A stretch of 64,000 nucleotides of DNA from Acidobacteriota bacterium (GTDB lineage: Bacteria > Acidobacteriota > Terriglobia > Acidiferrales > UBA7541), in the NCBI GenBank assembly GCA_016201285.1, contig JACQDE010000025.1:17357-81356 (forward strand), read 5' to 3'. The notes under the pieces are model-generated. The model ran no database searches, was not told the DNA's origin, and saw only the letters and a program-made list of their open reading frames with translations. Below are positions 50,925 through 59,405 of the stretch, in pieces. The translations under genes were made by a program, and so were the position numbers. Within the stretch, counting starts at the first letter, position 1. Each line of letters starts with the position of its first letter.

Positions 50925-51177
50925 GCGTGTGATGGGTGGGCGGGGTTGTGCTGCGGCAATTAGCGAGGATGCGGCGTTTGCGGCGGATTTCGAGCGGGCG
51001 GTGTATGGGTTGTCGCGGGGGAGGCGGGTGCTGGTTATTGGTGTGGCGTTGCTGGGGCTGGCGATAGCGCGGGCTGGAAAAATTGCAAGTTTTGCTCCGG
51101 GCGAGTGTTATCGGGCATACGAAGAGGCATGCGTGGAAATTTATCGGGAGATGGTGGCGGGTGGCTATGAAGCGTAG
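50794..51177 (+). CDS. Hypothetical early phage protein, 127 aa
   Basis: MGKQGFTRIKGTQAVFVVEE, then a beta-helix mixture with two charged helices and one hydrophobic stretch (RVLVIGVALLGLAIARAG). Start is after GGCGGTGAG. It overlaps the next gene by 11 bases. No family was recognised. The DNA here is strongly G/T-rich. Confidence 0.5.
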   Translation: MGKQGFTRIKGTQAVFVVEEWGRRYVRFSWRVRMSTSWGVWKRERVMGGRGCAAAISEDAAFAADFERAVYGLSRGRRVLVIGVALLGLAIARAGKIASFAPGECYRAYEEACVEIYREMVAGGYEA

Positions 51178-51919
51178 GGTGGTGCCGCACACGCGGGGGT
51201 CGGTGAGGCGGCGTGTGGGGTTGCCGGGGTGGGAGTTGTACGCGCATCTGTTGGAGGAAATGGTTGGGGATGCGTTGACGCCGCACCGTGCGTTGGAGGT
51301 GTTGAAGCCGCGTGCGTTTCTGATGCGGACGGGGCGGTATGCGGTGAAGCTGTATCGGTGTGTGGAGCCTGTGTTGGTGTCGCGGTTGGTGGTGATGGCG
51401 GGTGTGCGGGGGCCGTTGGCTGCGGATGCGCAGGTGCATCATTTGAATGGGGTGAAGGACGACGACCGCCCGGAGAATTTGGCGTTGCTGGAATCGAACT
51501 CGGAGCATGCGCTAGTGGATGGGCGGGGTGCGGGGATGGCGTGGGTGCGGGATCGGAGTAAGGGGCGGGGTGTTGTGCGGTTTACGACGGGGCCGCAGCG
51601 GTTTTTGCGTGCGTGCCGGGGGATATTGAATACGGCGCTAGGGCGGCGGATGCCGCGGTCGTGGGCGGTGAGGATGCTGGACGGTGATGAACTGAATTTG
51701 AGGCTGGATAACATGTTCGTGTATTCCCAGCATGTGAGGCGGTGCTATGCCGAAGACAAGAAAAGGCGGGGAGTCGAAGCAGCGGAGAGGAACTTCGCCG
51801 CGTATGTTGAGCGGTGGCCTGAGTGCCGCGGTGACGGATTTGTTGCTTGGTACGCTGCTCAAACCGCTGCGCTCGGGGAGCGTCCGCGGGTTGCTCCTGG
51901 CGGAAGTTGGCGGGGATGA
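51167..51919 (+). CDS. Phage HNH endonuclease
   Basis: The product is 250 aa. VHHLNGVKDDDRPENLALLE is a typical HNH nuclease motif (His-His, Asn, then Asn in PENL) as in homing and phage-packaging HNH proteins. The N-terminus is basic. In several phages an HNH nuclease adjacent to terminase is needed for DNA cutting. It overlaps the small-terminase candidate by 173 bases in another frame, more than usual, so its last ~55 residues may be extra. Confidence 0.75.
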   Translation: MKRRVVPHTRGSVRRRVGLPGWELYAHLLEEMVGDALTPHRALEVLKPRAFLMRTGRYAVKLYRCVEPVLVSRLVVMAGVRGPLAADAQVHHLNGVKDDDRPENLALLESNSEHALVDGRGAGMAWVRDRSKGRGVVRFTTGPQRFLRACRGILNTALGRRMPRSWAVRMLDGDELNLRLDNMFVYSQHVRRCYAEDKKRRGVEAAERNFAAYVERWPECRGDGFVAWYAAQTAALGERPRVAPGGSWRG

Positions 51920-52238
51920 GGCGGCGTGTGAAGCGGCCTTGCGTGCTGAGGAGGTTGTTGCTCGCGTGCGTGGGGCTGCGGCTGCGGCGGTGTTGGAAGC
52001 GATACCGGGGGTGCTGGCCGCGCAACTGGCGCGTGCGTTGGAGGACAAGGCCGTGGCGAAGGATTTTCTCGCCGCCGTAGGGGTGCTGGAAGTTGCGAGC
52101 GAGAAAGCGGATGAGGCGGGGGCGAGTGTAACGGGGTTTGAGAGCGCGCTGCTGGAGGGGTTGCGTGAGGCGCTGGGATTGCCCTTCGCGGCGGCTCAGG
52201 GCAAGCCCTTCGCTGGCGCTCGGGGTAAAAAAGGGTGA
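51747..52238 (+). CDS. Small terminase subunit candidate
   Basis: The product is 163 aa and precedes TerL, with a coupled stop/start (TGATG). It is mostly helix (LSAAVTDLLLGTLLKPLRSG, AAAAVLEAIPGVLAAQLARALED). An N-terminal basic stretch could bind DNA. The final 19 residues come from two copies of the 24-base repeat (52181-52228), so its natural C-terminus is lost or replaced. The call rests on position and length. Confidence 0.55.
   Translation: MPKTRKGGESKQRRGTSPRMLSGGLSAAVTDLLLGTLLKPLRSGSVRGLLLAEVGGDEAACEAALRAEEVVARVRGAAAAAVLEAIPGVLAAQLARALEDKAVAKDFLAAVGVLEVASEKADEAGASVTGFESALLEGLREALGLPFAAAQGKPFAGARGKKG
52181..52228 (+). repeat. Two more copies of the 24-base repeat
   Basis: 52181-52204 matches the 50025 unit (with final CAA); 52205-52228 is a diverged copy (GCCCTTCGCTGGCGCTCGGG then GTAA). 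Both are inside the small-terminase frame and read in a different frame from the first site. Confidence 0.8.
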
Positions 52239-53779
52239 TGCAATGGCTACAGAGAATGGCGGACCGGTTGAACCTGCCAGCGGTGGGGCAGTTGGCCGAG
52301 GCATGGTACCCCGAAGGGGGAGCCCATGCGGTGGACCTGCTGATTCCTGTATTGCTGCGAATCAGGGCCAAGAGCGGGAATCTGGTGCCGCTGGTGCCAA
52401 ACGGGGCGCAAAGACTGTTCATAAAAAAAAGGGGGAGGCGAAACATCATCCTGAAGGCGCGGCAGCTCGGGCTAACGACGTGGATTGCTGCGCGGTATTT
52501 CTTGTTGACGGCGCTGAGGCCGGGCACGGTGAGCTTGCAAGTGGCGCACAGCCTGGAGAGTGCGCAGCAAATCTTCCGGATTGTGCACCGGTTTTACGAG
52601 AACCTGAGTCCGGCGCTCGGACGGACGATCAAGACGGAACGCTCGAACGTAAGGGAACTGGCGTTCGCGGGGACGGACAGCCGCTACCGGGTGGACACGG
52701 CGGGGAACCCGAGCGCGGGAAGAGGACTCACGGTAAGCAACTTGCATTGTTCTGAGGTGGCGCTGTGGCCGGGAGAGCCTGAGGAAACGATGGCGGCGTT
52801 GCTTGGCTGTGTTCCGCCCGAGGGGTGCGTGGATATCGAATCGACGCCGAATGGTGTTGGGGGCATGTTCCATCGGGAATGGATGCTCTCGGTGGGCGGG
52901 GATACGGGCTATGTGCCGCATTTCTTTCCGTGGTGGATTGAGCCTGGGTACGCGCGCGCCATTCCGGCGGGCGTGACGCTGCTGCCTTTGACCGAGCAGG
53001 AAACGGAGTTGCGGAACCGGCATGGGTTGACGCGGGAGCAAATCTATTTTCGCCGCGAGTTGGAGCACACGTACCGGAATTTGCGGACGCAGGAATACGC
53101 CGAGGATTCGGTGTCGTGCTTTCTGGCGACAGGAAGGCCTGTGTTTGAGGTGGACGCGGTGGACCGGCGGGTTGCGGTGGTTCCCGGGCCGACGGTGGTC
53201 CGGGAGAATCAGGCGGAGTTCGAGTTCCTGCCGCCGCAACGCGGGCGGCGATACGTGATTGGGGCAGACGTGGCGGAGGGACGCGAGGAGGGGGATTTTT
53301 CTGTGGCTCAGGTGGTGGATGTGGAAACAGGGGTTCAGTGCCTGGAGATGCGCGTTCGATGGCCGATTGAGCGCTTCGCTCAGTATCTTGCGGCGGTTGG
53401 AGCGCGCTATAACGACGCGACGCTTGCCGTTGAACGGAACAATCACGGTCATGCGGTTCTGTATGCTCTGCGGAATCGTTATGGGTATGCGCATCTGTTT
53501 GCCTGGGGTGACGGCGTGGAGGGTATGCAGTATGGGTTTCCGACGAATGCACAGACCAAGCCGCAGGTGATCGGCGCGCTGAGCGCCATGCTGGGGGATG
53601 CGCCGGGGACGCTGATGTCCCGGCGGTTGCTGGAAGAAATGCGGGCGTACCGGTTCGATGATGCGGGTGGGATGGGAGCGCCTGCGGGGATGCACGACGA
53701 TACGGTGATGGCGATGGGGATTGCGCTGGTGGTGCGCGGGCGTGTGCGAGAGCCTTTATTTATGGGGGTGAAACGATGA
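52238..53779 (+). CDS. terL: Terminase large subunit
   Basis: The product is 513 aa. The ATPase half has an adenine/Walker-A-like segment (ILKARQLGLTTW) and GLTVSNLHCSEVALW for Walker B/coupling. The nuclease half has the RNase-H-like acidic residues (IGADVAEGREEGDFS near 350-365, AVERNNHGHAV, HDDTVMAMGIAL). It packages DNA into proheads. Start at 52238 overlaps the TerS stop. In most phages portal follows; here it does not, because the portal is 10 kb away on the other strand. Confidence 0.88.
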   Translation: MQWLQRMADRLNLPAVGQLAEAWYPEGGAHAVDLLIPVLLRIRAKSGNLVPLVPNGAQRLFIKKRGRRNIILKARQLGLTTWIAARYFLLTALRPGTVSLQVAHSLESAQQIFRIVHRFYENLSPALGRTIKTERSNVRELAFAGTDSRYRVDTAGNPSAGRGLTVSNLHCSEVALWPGEPEETMAALLGCVPPEGCVDIESTPNGVGGMFHREWMLSVGGDTGYVPHFFPWWIEPGYARAIPAGVTLLPLTEQETELRNRHGLTREQIYFRRELEHTYRNLRTQEYAEDSVSCFLATGRPVFEVDAVDRRVAVVPGPTVVRENQAEFEFLPPQRGRRYVIGADVAEGREEGDFSVAQVVDVETGVQCLEMRVRWPIERFAQYLAAVGARYNDATLAVERNNHGHAVLYALRNRYGYAHLFAWGDGVEGMQYGFPTNAQTKPQVIGALSAMLGDAPGTLMSRRLLEEMRAYRFDDAGGMGAPAGMHDDTVMAMGIALVVRGRVREPLFMGVKR

Positions 53780-54132
53780 TTACGAGCCGGAGGATGAGAT
53801 GTGAGGCTTTGGAAATGCTGGACACGATGCGGGCCGTACTTGGGGACGTGTTGGCGACTGCTGTTGAGTTGGGGCATGTGGTTGGCCCGCTGAATAGCGC
53901 GCTGACGGATGCGCTGGGGTGTGCGGTGCGTCAGGCGACGGGGCTGTCCGTGCTGGTGAAGGAAACGCTCAAGGAGGAAGTGTATGACAGCGAAAAAGAG
54001 GAGCAAACGGATACGGAAGTGCGCGCCCGGGTCGCGGAAATTGCGCGGGGCGGCGCGGGGGCGGGCCGCGACAATCGGCACGACGATAATGATTCTGACA
54101 GAAGCGAGGGTGGTGGTGGACCTCGCCGCTGA
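53776..54132 (+). CDS. Hypothetical protein after terminase, 118 aa
   Basis: An ATGA overlap with terL argues for real coupled translation. The N-terminal 75 residues are helical (EALEMLDTMRAVLGDVLATA, LSVLVKETLKEEV). The rest is acidic and then low-complexity, overlapping the next gene by 149 bases. The functional part is probably the first 70 residues. Confidence 0.5.
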   Translation: MITSRRMRCEALEMLDTMRAVLGDVLATAVELGHVVGPLNSALTDALGCAVRQATGLSVLVKETLKEEVYDSEKEEQTDTEVRARVAEIARGGAGAGRDNRHDDNDSDRSEGGGGPRR

Positions 54133-54379
54133 GGCGCTGAAGGAGTGGTTGAATCCGGTGGAGTGGGACAACCTTCGCGTGCTCTCCTCCGGGATGTACC
54201 GGATTCTGCGGATGCTGGAAGTGTTGCTGCAGCGGAATGTGGGCCGCGTGCTCTCGGACCCGATTCATATTGGGTTGCCGTGCGAGGCGGTGCTGGCGGC
54301 GCATCCGGCGCCGGATGTGGCGGTGGTTCGTGCGGAGGGGGAATCGGCGGATGCAGATGAGCAACAAACGGGAGGTTGA
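53984..54379 (+). CDS. Hypothetical helical phage protein, 131 aa
   Basis: Start has AAGGAGGAAGTGT directly upstream, one of the best ribosome sites in the module. A basic N-terminus (MTAKKRSKRIRKCAPGSRKL) is followed by helices (ARVVVDLAAEALKEWLNPVE and MYRILRMLEVLLQRNV). It is nested against the terL-adjacent gene in another frame. The function is unknown. Confidence 0.55.
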   Translation: MTAKKRSKRIRKCAPGSRKLRGAARGRAATIGTTIMILTEARVVVDLAAEALKEWLNPVEWDNLRVLSSGMYRILRMLEVLLQRNVGRVLSDPIHIGLPCEAVLAAHPAPDVAVVRAEGESADADEQQTGG

Positions 54380-54387
54380 CGGAAGGC

Positions 54388-54414
54388 TTGCATTTCTTAG
54401 CTCGTTGTTATACA
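54388..54414 (+). promoter_or_regulatory. Candidate promoter of the repressor
   Basis: TTGCAT (54388-54393), a 15-base spacer and TATACA (54409-54414) lie eight bases before the repressor ATG. The spacing is short, so this is moderate evidence only. No clear ribosome site precedes the start. Confidence 0.45.
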
Positions 54415-54422
54415 TTTTTTCT

Positions 54423-55202
54423 ATGAGCTTTGTGGGATTGCAGGACAATCTGCGGCGGGAGCTGCGGAAGCGGATTGAAGGCGGCGAGCTGACGGGGATG
54501 GAGCTGGCGCGGCGGACGGGGTTCACGCAGGCGCACATCTCGAATTTCCTGAACAAGAAGCGTGGGCTGAAGCTGTCGGCGCTGGACAAAATGGTGCGGG
54601 CGATCGGACTCTCGCTCTACGACCTACTGAACCCGCACGAGGTGGCCAAAGTGGCAGCCGTGCCGCCGGGGAAAGACGAGGAGTATGCCGACGTGCCGCT
54701 GGTGGAAGGCGTGATTGCGGCGGGCAGCGAAGTGATCGTGAACGAAGAAGTGAAAGAGCTGCTGAAGTTCCGGCGGAGTTTTCTGAACCGGGTGCGGGCG
54801 GACCTGGCGGCGCCCGCCACCGCCGGAAGGACGGCCACGGCGGGCAGGCGGAAAGAGTGGACGCGGTTTGTGTTGATCAAAGTGGACCAGAAGGAAGGGC
54901 TTTCGATGTGGCCGCGAGTGGGGCCGGGCGCGACGCTGCTGATCGACCGGCACTACAACAGCCTGCGGCAGTACCGGAAAAACGACCGCAACATGTATGC
55001 GGTGCGGAAGAACGACGGGTGCACGGTGAAGTACGTCGAACTACGCGAGGGCGGGAAAGAAGGCGCGGGAGTAAACCCCGCGCTACTGGTGCTGCGGCCG
55101 CACAACCAGGATTACCCGGTCGAGGTGCTGCCCATCGAAGAAGGACAGACCTACGCCGACTTGATCGTCGGGCGCGTGGCGCATGTGGCGGTGGAAACGT
55201 AG
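54423..55202 (+). CDS. LexA/CI-like phage repressor (HTH + S24 peptidase)
   Basis: The product is 259 aa. The N-terminal HTH is at about 15-65 (TGMELARRTGFTQAHISNFL with NKKRGLKLSALDKM). The C-terminal S24 domain has the self-cleavage site Ala-Gly in GVIAAGSEV (about 100), the catalytic Ser in GLSMWPRVGPG and Lys in CTVKYVE, and the tail DLIVGRVAHVAVE. Such repressors are inactivated by RecA upon DNA damage. An insert of about 15 residues (APATAGRTATAGR) between the domains reflects a repeat-like DNA. It is probably the master regulator of the phage region. Confidence 0.85.
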   Translation: MSFVGLQDNLRRELRKRIEGGELTGMELARRTGFTQAHISNFLNKKRGLKLSALDKMVRAIGLSLYDLLNPHEVAKVAAVPPGKDEEYADVPLVEGVIAAGSEVIVNEEVKELLKFRRSFLNRVRADLAAPATAGRTATAGRRKEWTRFVLIKVDQKEGLSMWPRVGPGATLLIDRHYNSLRQYRKNDRNMYAVRKNDGCTVKYVELREGGKEGAGVNPALLVLRPHNQDYPVEVLPIEEGQTYADLIVGRVAHVAVET

Positions 55203-55343
55203 GAACAGGGAGCAGGGAAGAGTCACAGAGGCGCCCCGATAAAAAGCATCGGGGCAGGCCCGATCAATCCCGAGTCCCGATGCCTCGGGATCGGGACATC
55301 GGGACGCGTACAAGCTATCCCGCCCGAGGCGGGTCTATCCGAC
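55203..55343. repeat. Hairpin and REP-like palindromes after the repressor
   Basis: GCCCCGAT/ATCGGGGC (55233-55255), TCCCGA/TCGGGA (55275-55290) and CCCGCC/GGCGGG (55319-55333) are palindromic. The first could terminate the repressor mRNA, the last the minus-strand basic gene. Confidence 0.6.
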
Positions 55344-55676
55344 TTACCGGCTCTTCTTCGCCTTCTTCGGGCGGGACGTGGCTTTCTTCTTTGGTTTGGA
55401 CTTCTTTGCCTTTTTCTTGGTCTTCGATTTCTTCGCCTTCTTCGCGGATTTTCTCCCACGGCGAACCTTCGGCCCACCACGGCGGACCTTCGGCTTTTTC
55501 GGGGGTGCCGGCGGGGGCGGAGGGGCGGCGGTGGACGGGCGTTCCTCGACTATCAGTTCATCTTCTGCTTCCTCCTCGAGGGTCTCATCGCGCTCTGAGG
55601 CCAGTTTCTCATCCTCTTCGAAGTGCGGAATGTCGTTGGTTTCGTCGTCGCCGAGCTGACTCATGTGGAAGACCAT
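55344..55676 (-). CDS. Histone-H1-like, Lys/Ala/Pro-rich protein with acidic N-terminus
   Basis: The product is 110 aa. The N-terminal half is acidic (HFEEDEKLASERDETLEEEAEDELIV), the middle Pro-rich, and the C-terminal half a basic KKAKKSK-type repeat (about 70-110), which resembles bacterial histone-H1-like DNA-compaction proteins such as Hc1/AlgP. The ATG at 55676 is chosen for its spacing to GGAGG. It is likely a nucleoid-associated host protein, just outside the phage block. The acidic part could regulate the basic tail. Confidence 0.65.
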   Translation of the reverse strand: MVFHMSQLGDDETNDIPHFEEDEKLASERDETLEEEAEDELIVEERPSTAAPPPPPAPPKKPKVRRGGPKVRRGRKSAKKAKKSKTKKKAKKSKPKKKATSRPKKAKKSR

Positions 55677-56017
55677 CATGACCTCCGGGTCCCGCCTAGT
55701 GAATGCAGGGGCGGGACGGATCTGCAGAGTGCGGAAAGGGCCCGCCGCCCCGAATCCCGACGCGTCGGGACTTCGGAACGTTTGCAAGCGGCCTTACCGC
55801 CGCGTCGGACACCAAATACCACCGCGGCATTTATACGGAGTTCCGCGGAGTTGTCAAGACAAACGAGAACGGCGCGGGGCGCAGAGCCCAAGGCGTCGGG
55901 ACGGCGCGAGCCACGCAGATCGCAGCCGGTTGGGCCGGGCCAAGGGAAGCAGGGGGCGTGAGGGAAGACGTAACTAATAGTAAAACAAGGAGTTAGATCG
56001 ACAAGCTGTCAGGCGGC
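55677..56017. repeat. Intergenic region with a perfect 16-base palindrome
   Basis: No gene was found. TCCCGACGCGTCGGGA (55755-55770) is perfect and is part of the same CCCGA/TCGGG type as the repeats at 55.2 kb and 15.57 kb. Confidence 0.55.
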
Positions 56018-57967
56018 CTACTGGGGCGGCAAGACACGGAGCTGGTCGCCGGGCTGAAGCTGTCGGCTGGCGAGAAATTGGTTGGCGCGGCGGAGGGCCT
56101 CGACGGTGGTCTGGTAGGTGTGGGCGATGGACCAGAGCGTCTCGCCGGCCTGTACATGGTGGATGGTTGGCTTTGCAGTGGTGCTTTGCTCAGTCTGCGG
56201 CTTCTGCGAGGTGCTCTCGAGCCGGGCGGTGTCGGCAGAGTCTGCTTTGGAGCGCGGGCGGGCCGCAGCGTCGTTGCTGCTCCGACGCGGATTACGCGCC
56301 GGTTCGCCGCCCGGGTAAATCTTCAACGAGATGCCGCGGGTGAGCTTGTCGCTGCGGAGATTGTTCCAGCGCTTCAACTCGGCGGGCGTGACGTTGAACT
56401 GCTCGGCGACGGAGGGCAGCGTGTCGCCGCGGCGCACTTTGTAGCGCACCAGCTTGCCGAGGCCGGTCTGCGTGGCGGTCGTGGCGGGGATGATCAGCTT
56501 CTCACCAACCTGCAGCGCGGCGCCGGACTCGATGCCATTTGCGGAGGCGATGGCTTTCGCGTCGGTGCGGTACTTCTTGGCGATACCGCTGAGCGTCTCG
56601 CCTTCCTCGACGCGGTGCCGGCGCCAACTCACCCATTTCTCCGCCGGGATGGCGGCGAGCTCCGCGAAGAAGTGGTCCGCGGCGCCTTCGGGCAGGTGCA
56701 GCTCGAATTCGGGGTCGGCCGGCGTGACCATGCGCAGCAACTGCGGGTTCAGCGCTTTCAGGTCGTCCACACTGACGTCAATTGTCTCCGCCACCAGCCG
56801 CAGGTCAATCGGATGGCCGGGCTTCACCTGGTCGGTGCGGGCGGGCGGCTCCCGCTCCACGGTGATGCCGTAGCGCGCGGCGTCCTTGGCGATGAGCGTG
56901 AGCGCGAGGATGATGGGGACGTAATTCTTCGTTTCGCGCGGAAGCACGTTGCGCTTGTACAGCTCCCAGAAATCGGCGTAGCCGGTGCGCTCAATCGCGC
57001 GCTGGACGTTCCCCGGGCCGCTGTTGTACGCAGCCAGCGTCAAATACCAGTCGCCGAACTGCGCGTAGAGATCGCGCAGGTGACGCGCCGCGGCCCGCGT
57101 GGATTTTTCCGGGTCCTGGCGCTCGTCCACCCACCACGTCCGCCGCAGGCCGTATTCCCGGCCGCGGAACAACATGAATTGCCACATGCCCAGCGCACGG
57201 GCCCGCGAAAGCGCAAGCGGCTTGAATCCGCTTTCAGCCTGCGCGAGATAAATCAGATCTTGGGGCAGGCCTTCTTCGCGCAGCACGCGCTCAATCAGTT
57301 CCCGGTAACGCCCGGCGCGCCGCAGGCCCGCCTCGACAATGGCGCGGCCGCGCGGCGTCTGGAAAAAGTTCACGTATGAAAGAACGTGATCGTTGACGGT
57401 GAGCGGCAAATCGTGGGGAATTGTCTGCAGGTCAGCCTCGATGCCCTCCTTGAGCTTCGGGTCCGCGGGGAACGCCATCTCGGCGATTTCGTCGATCGGC
57501 GCGGGCTCGGCGCGCTGCTCGGTGAAGCCGTCACCTTCCCGGAAGGCAGCCAGTTCGTAGGAATGCACCGTGTCCACAAGGCGGTCGAACAGCTCCTCGA
57601 GCCGCGGGTCGGATTGTAGGTCAATACCGCTCGCGAGCAACCAGTCCACGGCGAGATCGAAATCGCGCCGCGCTCTTTCCGGACGGCCTGCTTTGTAGTT
57701 TTGCTTGCCGGAACGGAACGCGGCCTCGACGCTCTCGATGAGCACTTCGACGGCGGCGCGCGGAGGCGGCGTGAGCAACGCTGGCAAGACGGTGCGGGGG
57801 TTGGTGGGCAGCAGCCCGGGCACCTTGGCTTGCGTGATGACAGTCTCTGGTGGACGCACGCGCACAGTACGCTTGGCCGTCTCTTCGCATCCCGCGAGCG
57901 CGAGGAGAAGAGCCGAAGCGAGAATGATGGCGCTGCTTTTGGCTTTTACGAAGATCCCGATCTGCAT
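56018..57967 (-). CDS. mltD: MltD-type membrane-bound lytic transglycosylase with three LysM domains
   Basis: The product is 649 aa. A lipoprotein signal has Cys27 (LLALAGC). An N-terminal helical part (about 70-170) is followed by the SLT domain with catalytic Glu 245 ([13 protein letters not shown]), GMWQFM and [14 protein letters not shown]. Three LysM domains at about 455-497, 510-553 and 603-647 bind peptidoglycan. The enzyme cleaves the glycan with formation of 1,6-anhydroMurNAc, in wall turnover. It is anchored in the outer membrane. The length is longer than E. coli MltD (452 aa) because of the linker and third LysM. Confidence 0.95.
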   Translation of the reverse strand: MQIGIFVKAKSSAIILASALLLALAGCEETAKRTVRVRPPETVITQAKVPGLLPTNPRTVLPALLTPPPRAAVEVLIESVEAAFRSGKQNYKAGRPERARRDFDLAVDWLLASGIDLQSDPRLEELFDRLVDTVHSYELAAFREGDGFTEQRAEPAPIDEIAEMAFPADPKLKEGIEADLQTIPHDLPLTVNDHVLSYVNFFQTPRGRAIVEAGLRRAGRYRELIERVLREEGLPQDLIYLAQAESGFKPLALSRARALGMWQFMLFRGREYGLRRTWWVDERQDPEKSTRAAARHLRDLYAQFGDWYLTLAAYNSGPGNVQRAIERTGYADFWELYKRNVLPRETKNYVPIILALTLIAKDAARYGITVEREPPARTDQVKPGHPIDLRLVAETIDVSVDDLKALNPQLLRMVTPADPEFELHLPEGAADHFFAELAAIPAEKWVSWRRHRVEEGETLSGIAKKYRTDAKAIASANGIESGAALQVGEKLIIPATTATQTGLGKLVRYKVRRGDTLPSVAEQFNVTPAELKRWNNLRSDKLTRGISLKIYPGGEPARNPRRSSNDAAARPRSKADSADTARLESTSQKPQTEQSTTAKPTIHHVQAGETLWSIAHTYQTTVEALRRANQFLASRQLQPGDQLRVLPPQ

Positions 57968-58150
57968 TCCACGCGCCTCGTCCGCGGTCGCGCCATCCGT
58001 CGCTCACTCAGACGGCGCTCCGCTTAGGCAGGGTATCGGCAAGTTTACGGGCAGCAAGAGAGAGGGGTCAACTCTTTCTGGCGTGCAGGAGTAGCGGTTC
58101 GGAACGGATAGTACTATTGACACGAATCGCCAAAAATTGTGGCGGGGAGC

Positions 58151-59344
58151 TCAGGCCAAAGCCTGTTTTAGATCGTCAATCAGGTCGCGAGGGTCCTCGA
58201 GGCCTACGGAAACCCGAATGGTGCCGGGGGAAACACCTGTGCCGGCGAGTTCCTTCGCGCTCATGTTGTAATGCGACGTGTATAGCGGCAGAGAGACCAG
58301 CGATTCGACGCCGCCCAGGCTCGCCGCCAGCAGGAACACGCGCACGCGATCGCACACACGCCGCGCCGCGCCCCCCGAAGCTCCAGGGCCGCCCTTCATG
58401 TCGAAGGCCAGCATGGAGCCGAAGCCGCACATCTGTTTCTTCGCCAGCGCGTGGTCGGGATGCGACCGCAGGCCGGGATAGTGCACGCGCGCAACCTTCG
58501 AGTGCTTTTCCAGAAACCTCGCTACGGCCATGGCGTTCTCGCACTGCCGCTCGACGCGCACCTCGAGTGTCTTAATCCCGCGGATGAGCAGGAAGCCAAC
58601 CTCAGGGTCCATCGACCCGCCGAGGTAGATGACCATCTGTCGCACGGCATTGATGAACTTCTGGCTGCCGGCGACTGCGCCGGCGATCAGATCGGAATGG
58701 CCGCCGAGGTATTTCGTTGCGCTGTGCACCGCCATGTCGAAGCCCAGGGACAACGGCTTCTGCAGCACCGGCGTGGCAAAGGTGTTGTCCACGATGGAGA
58801 CGATCTTGTGCCGCCGCGCAATCGCTGCGGCTTTGCGCAGGTCCACCAGGCGCAGCGTGGGGTTCGTTGGCGTTTCCGTGTAGAGAACGCGCGTGTTTTT
58901 ATTGACCAGGCGCTCAATCCCAGCGAGGTCGTTTTCGACGTACTGCACGTGGATGCCGAGGCGCGGAAAGATGTCACGCATGAGTCGGTAGGTGCCGCCG
59001 TAGAGCTGTCGTGTGGCGATCACTTCGTCGCCGGCCTTCAGCACGGCGAGCAGTGCGCTCGAAATCGCCGCCATGCCGGAAGCGGTGACGATGGCGGCTT
59101 CGGCGTCTTCGAGCGCGGCGACTTTTTCTTCCGCCACAGTCAGCGTGGGGTTGCCGTAACGGGTGTAAATGTAGGCCTTGCTGCGGCCCTCCGCCCAACG
59201 CTTCATTTCCGCGGTGCTGGAAAAGGTAAACGTCGAGGAGCGGGTGATGGGCGTGGTCACCGGCGCGCCGATGCCGTGCTTTTCCTCGCCCACGTGGATC
59301 GCGCGCGTGGCGGTGCGCCAAGAGTGCCGCTGGTCTTTTTTCAT
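58151..59344 (-). CDS. PLP-dependent trans-sulfuration enzyme (cystathionine gamma-synthase/lyase type)
   Basis: The product is 397 aa. The PLP lysine is K211 in SATKYLGGHSD, with YTRYGNPT, ASGMAAISSALLA, ETPTNPTLRLVDL and VDNTFATPVLQKPL as Cys/Met-metabolism family blocks. Synthase, lyase, methionine gamma-lyase and O-acetylhomoserine sulfhydrylase share these motifs, and I cannot separate them by eye. It is monocistronic and transcribed leftwards. Confidence 0.92.
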   Translation of the reverse strand: MKKDQRHSWRTATRAIHVGEEKHGIGAPVTTPITRSSTFTFSSTAEMKRWAEGRSKAYIYTRYGNPTLTVAEEKVAALEDAEAAIVTASGMAAISSALLAVLKAGDEVIATRQLYGGTYRLMRDIFPRLGIHVQYVENDLAGIERLVNKNTRVLYTETPTNPTLRLVDLRKAAAIARRHKIVSIVDNTFATPVLQKPLSLGFDMAVHSATKYLGGHSDLIAGAVAGSQKFINAVRQMVIYLGGSMDPEVGFLLIRGIKTLEVRVERQCENAMAVARFLEKHSKVARVHYPGLRSHPDHALAKKQMCGFGSMLAFDMKGGPGASGGAARRVCDRVRVFLLAASLGGVESLVSLPLYTSHYNMSAKELAGTGVSPGTIRVSVGLEDPRDLIDDLKQALA

Positions 59345-59405
59345 AGAGCGGTATTAGCGCAGGGCCGGCGCGCCGCAACAAGCACCAATTTGGCTGCCCC
59401 GCTTG

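Larger units (their letters stand above)
23877..55202. mobile_element. Probable defective siphophage-type prophage
   Basis: The block contains a tail-to-portal module on the minus strand (23.9-42.4 kb) and an early/terminase/repressor module on the plus strand (49.8-55.2 kb). No integrase, endolysin or replication gene was recognised, and the portal and tape-measure genes are frameshifted. Between the modules are a HipA/DUF3037 pair and an IS4-type transposase. The limits are set by the outermost phage-like genes, because no att direct repeat was found. Confidence 0.75.

Noticed and set aside
23701..55343. attL/attR direct repeats at the prophage ends
   Set aside because: Flanks were compared by eye and no convincing direct repeat or tRNA target was found.
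56078..57379. 433-codon plus-strand frame opposite mltD
   Set aside because: Shadow of the MltD coding sequence; no ribosome site or motifs.
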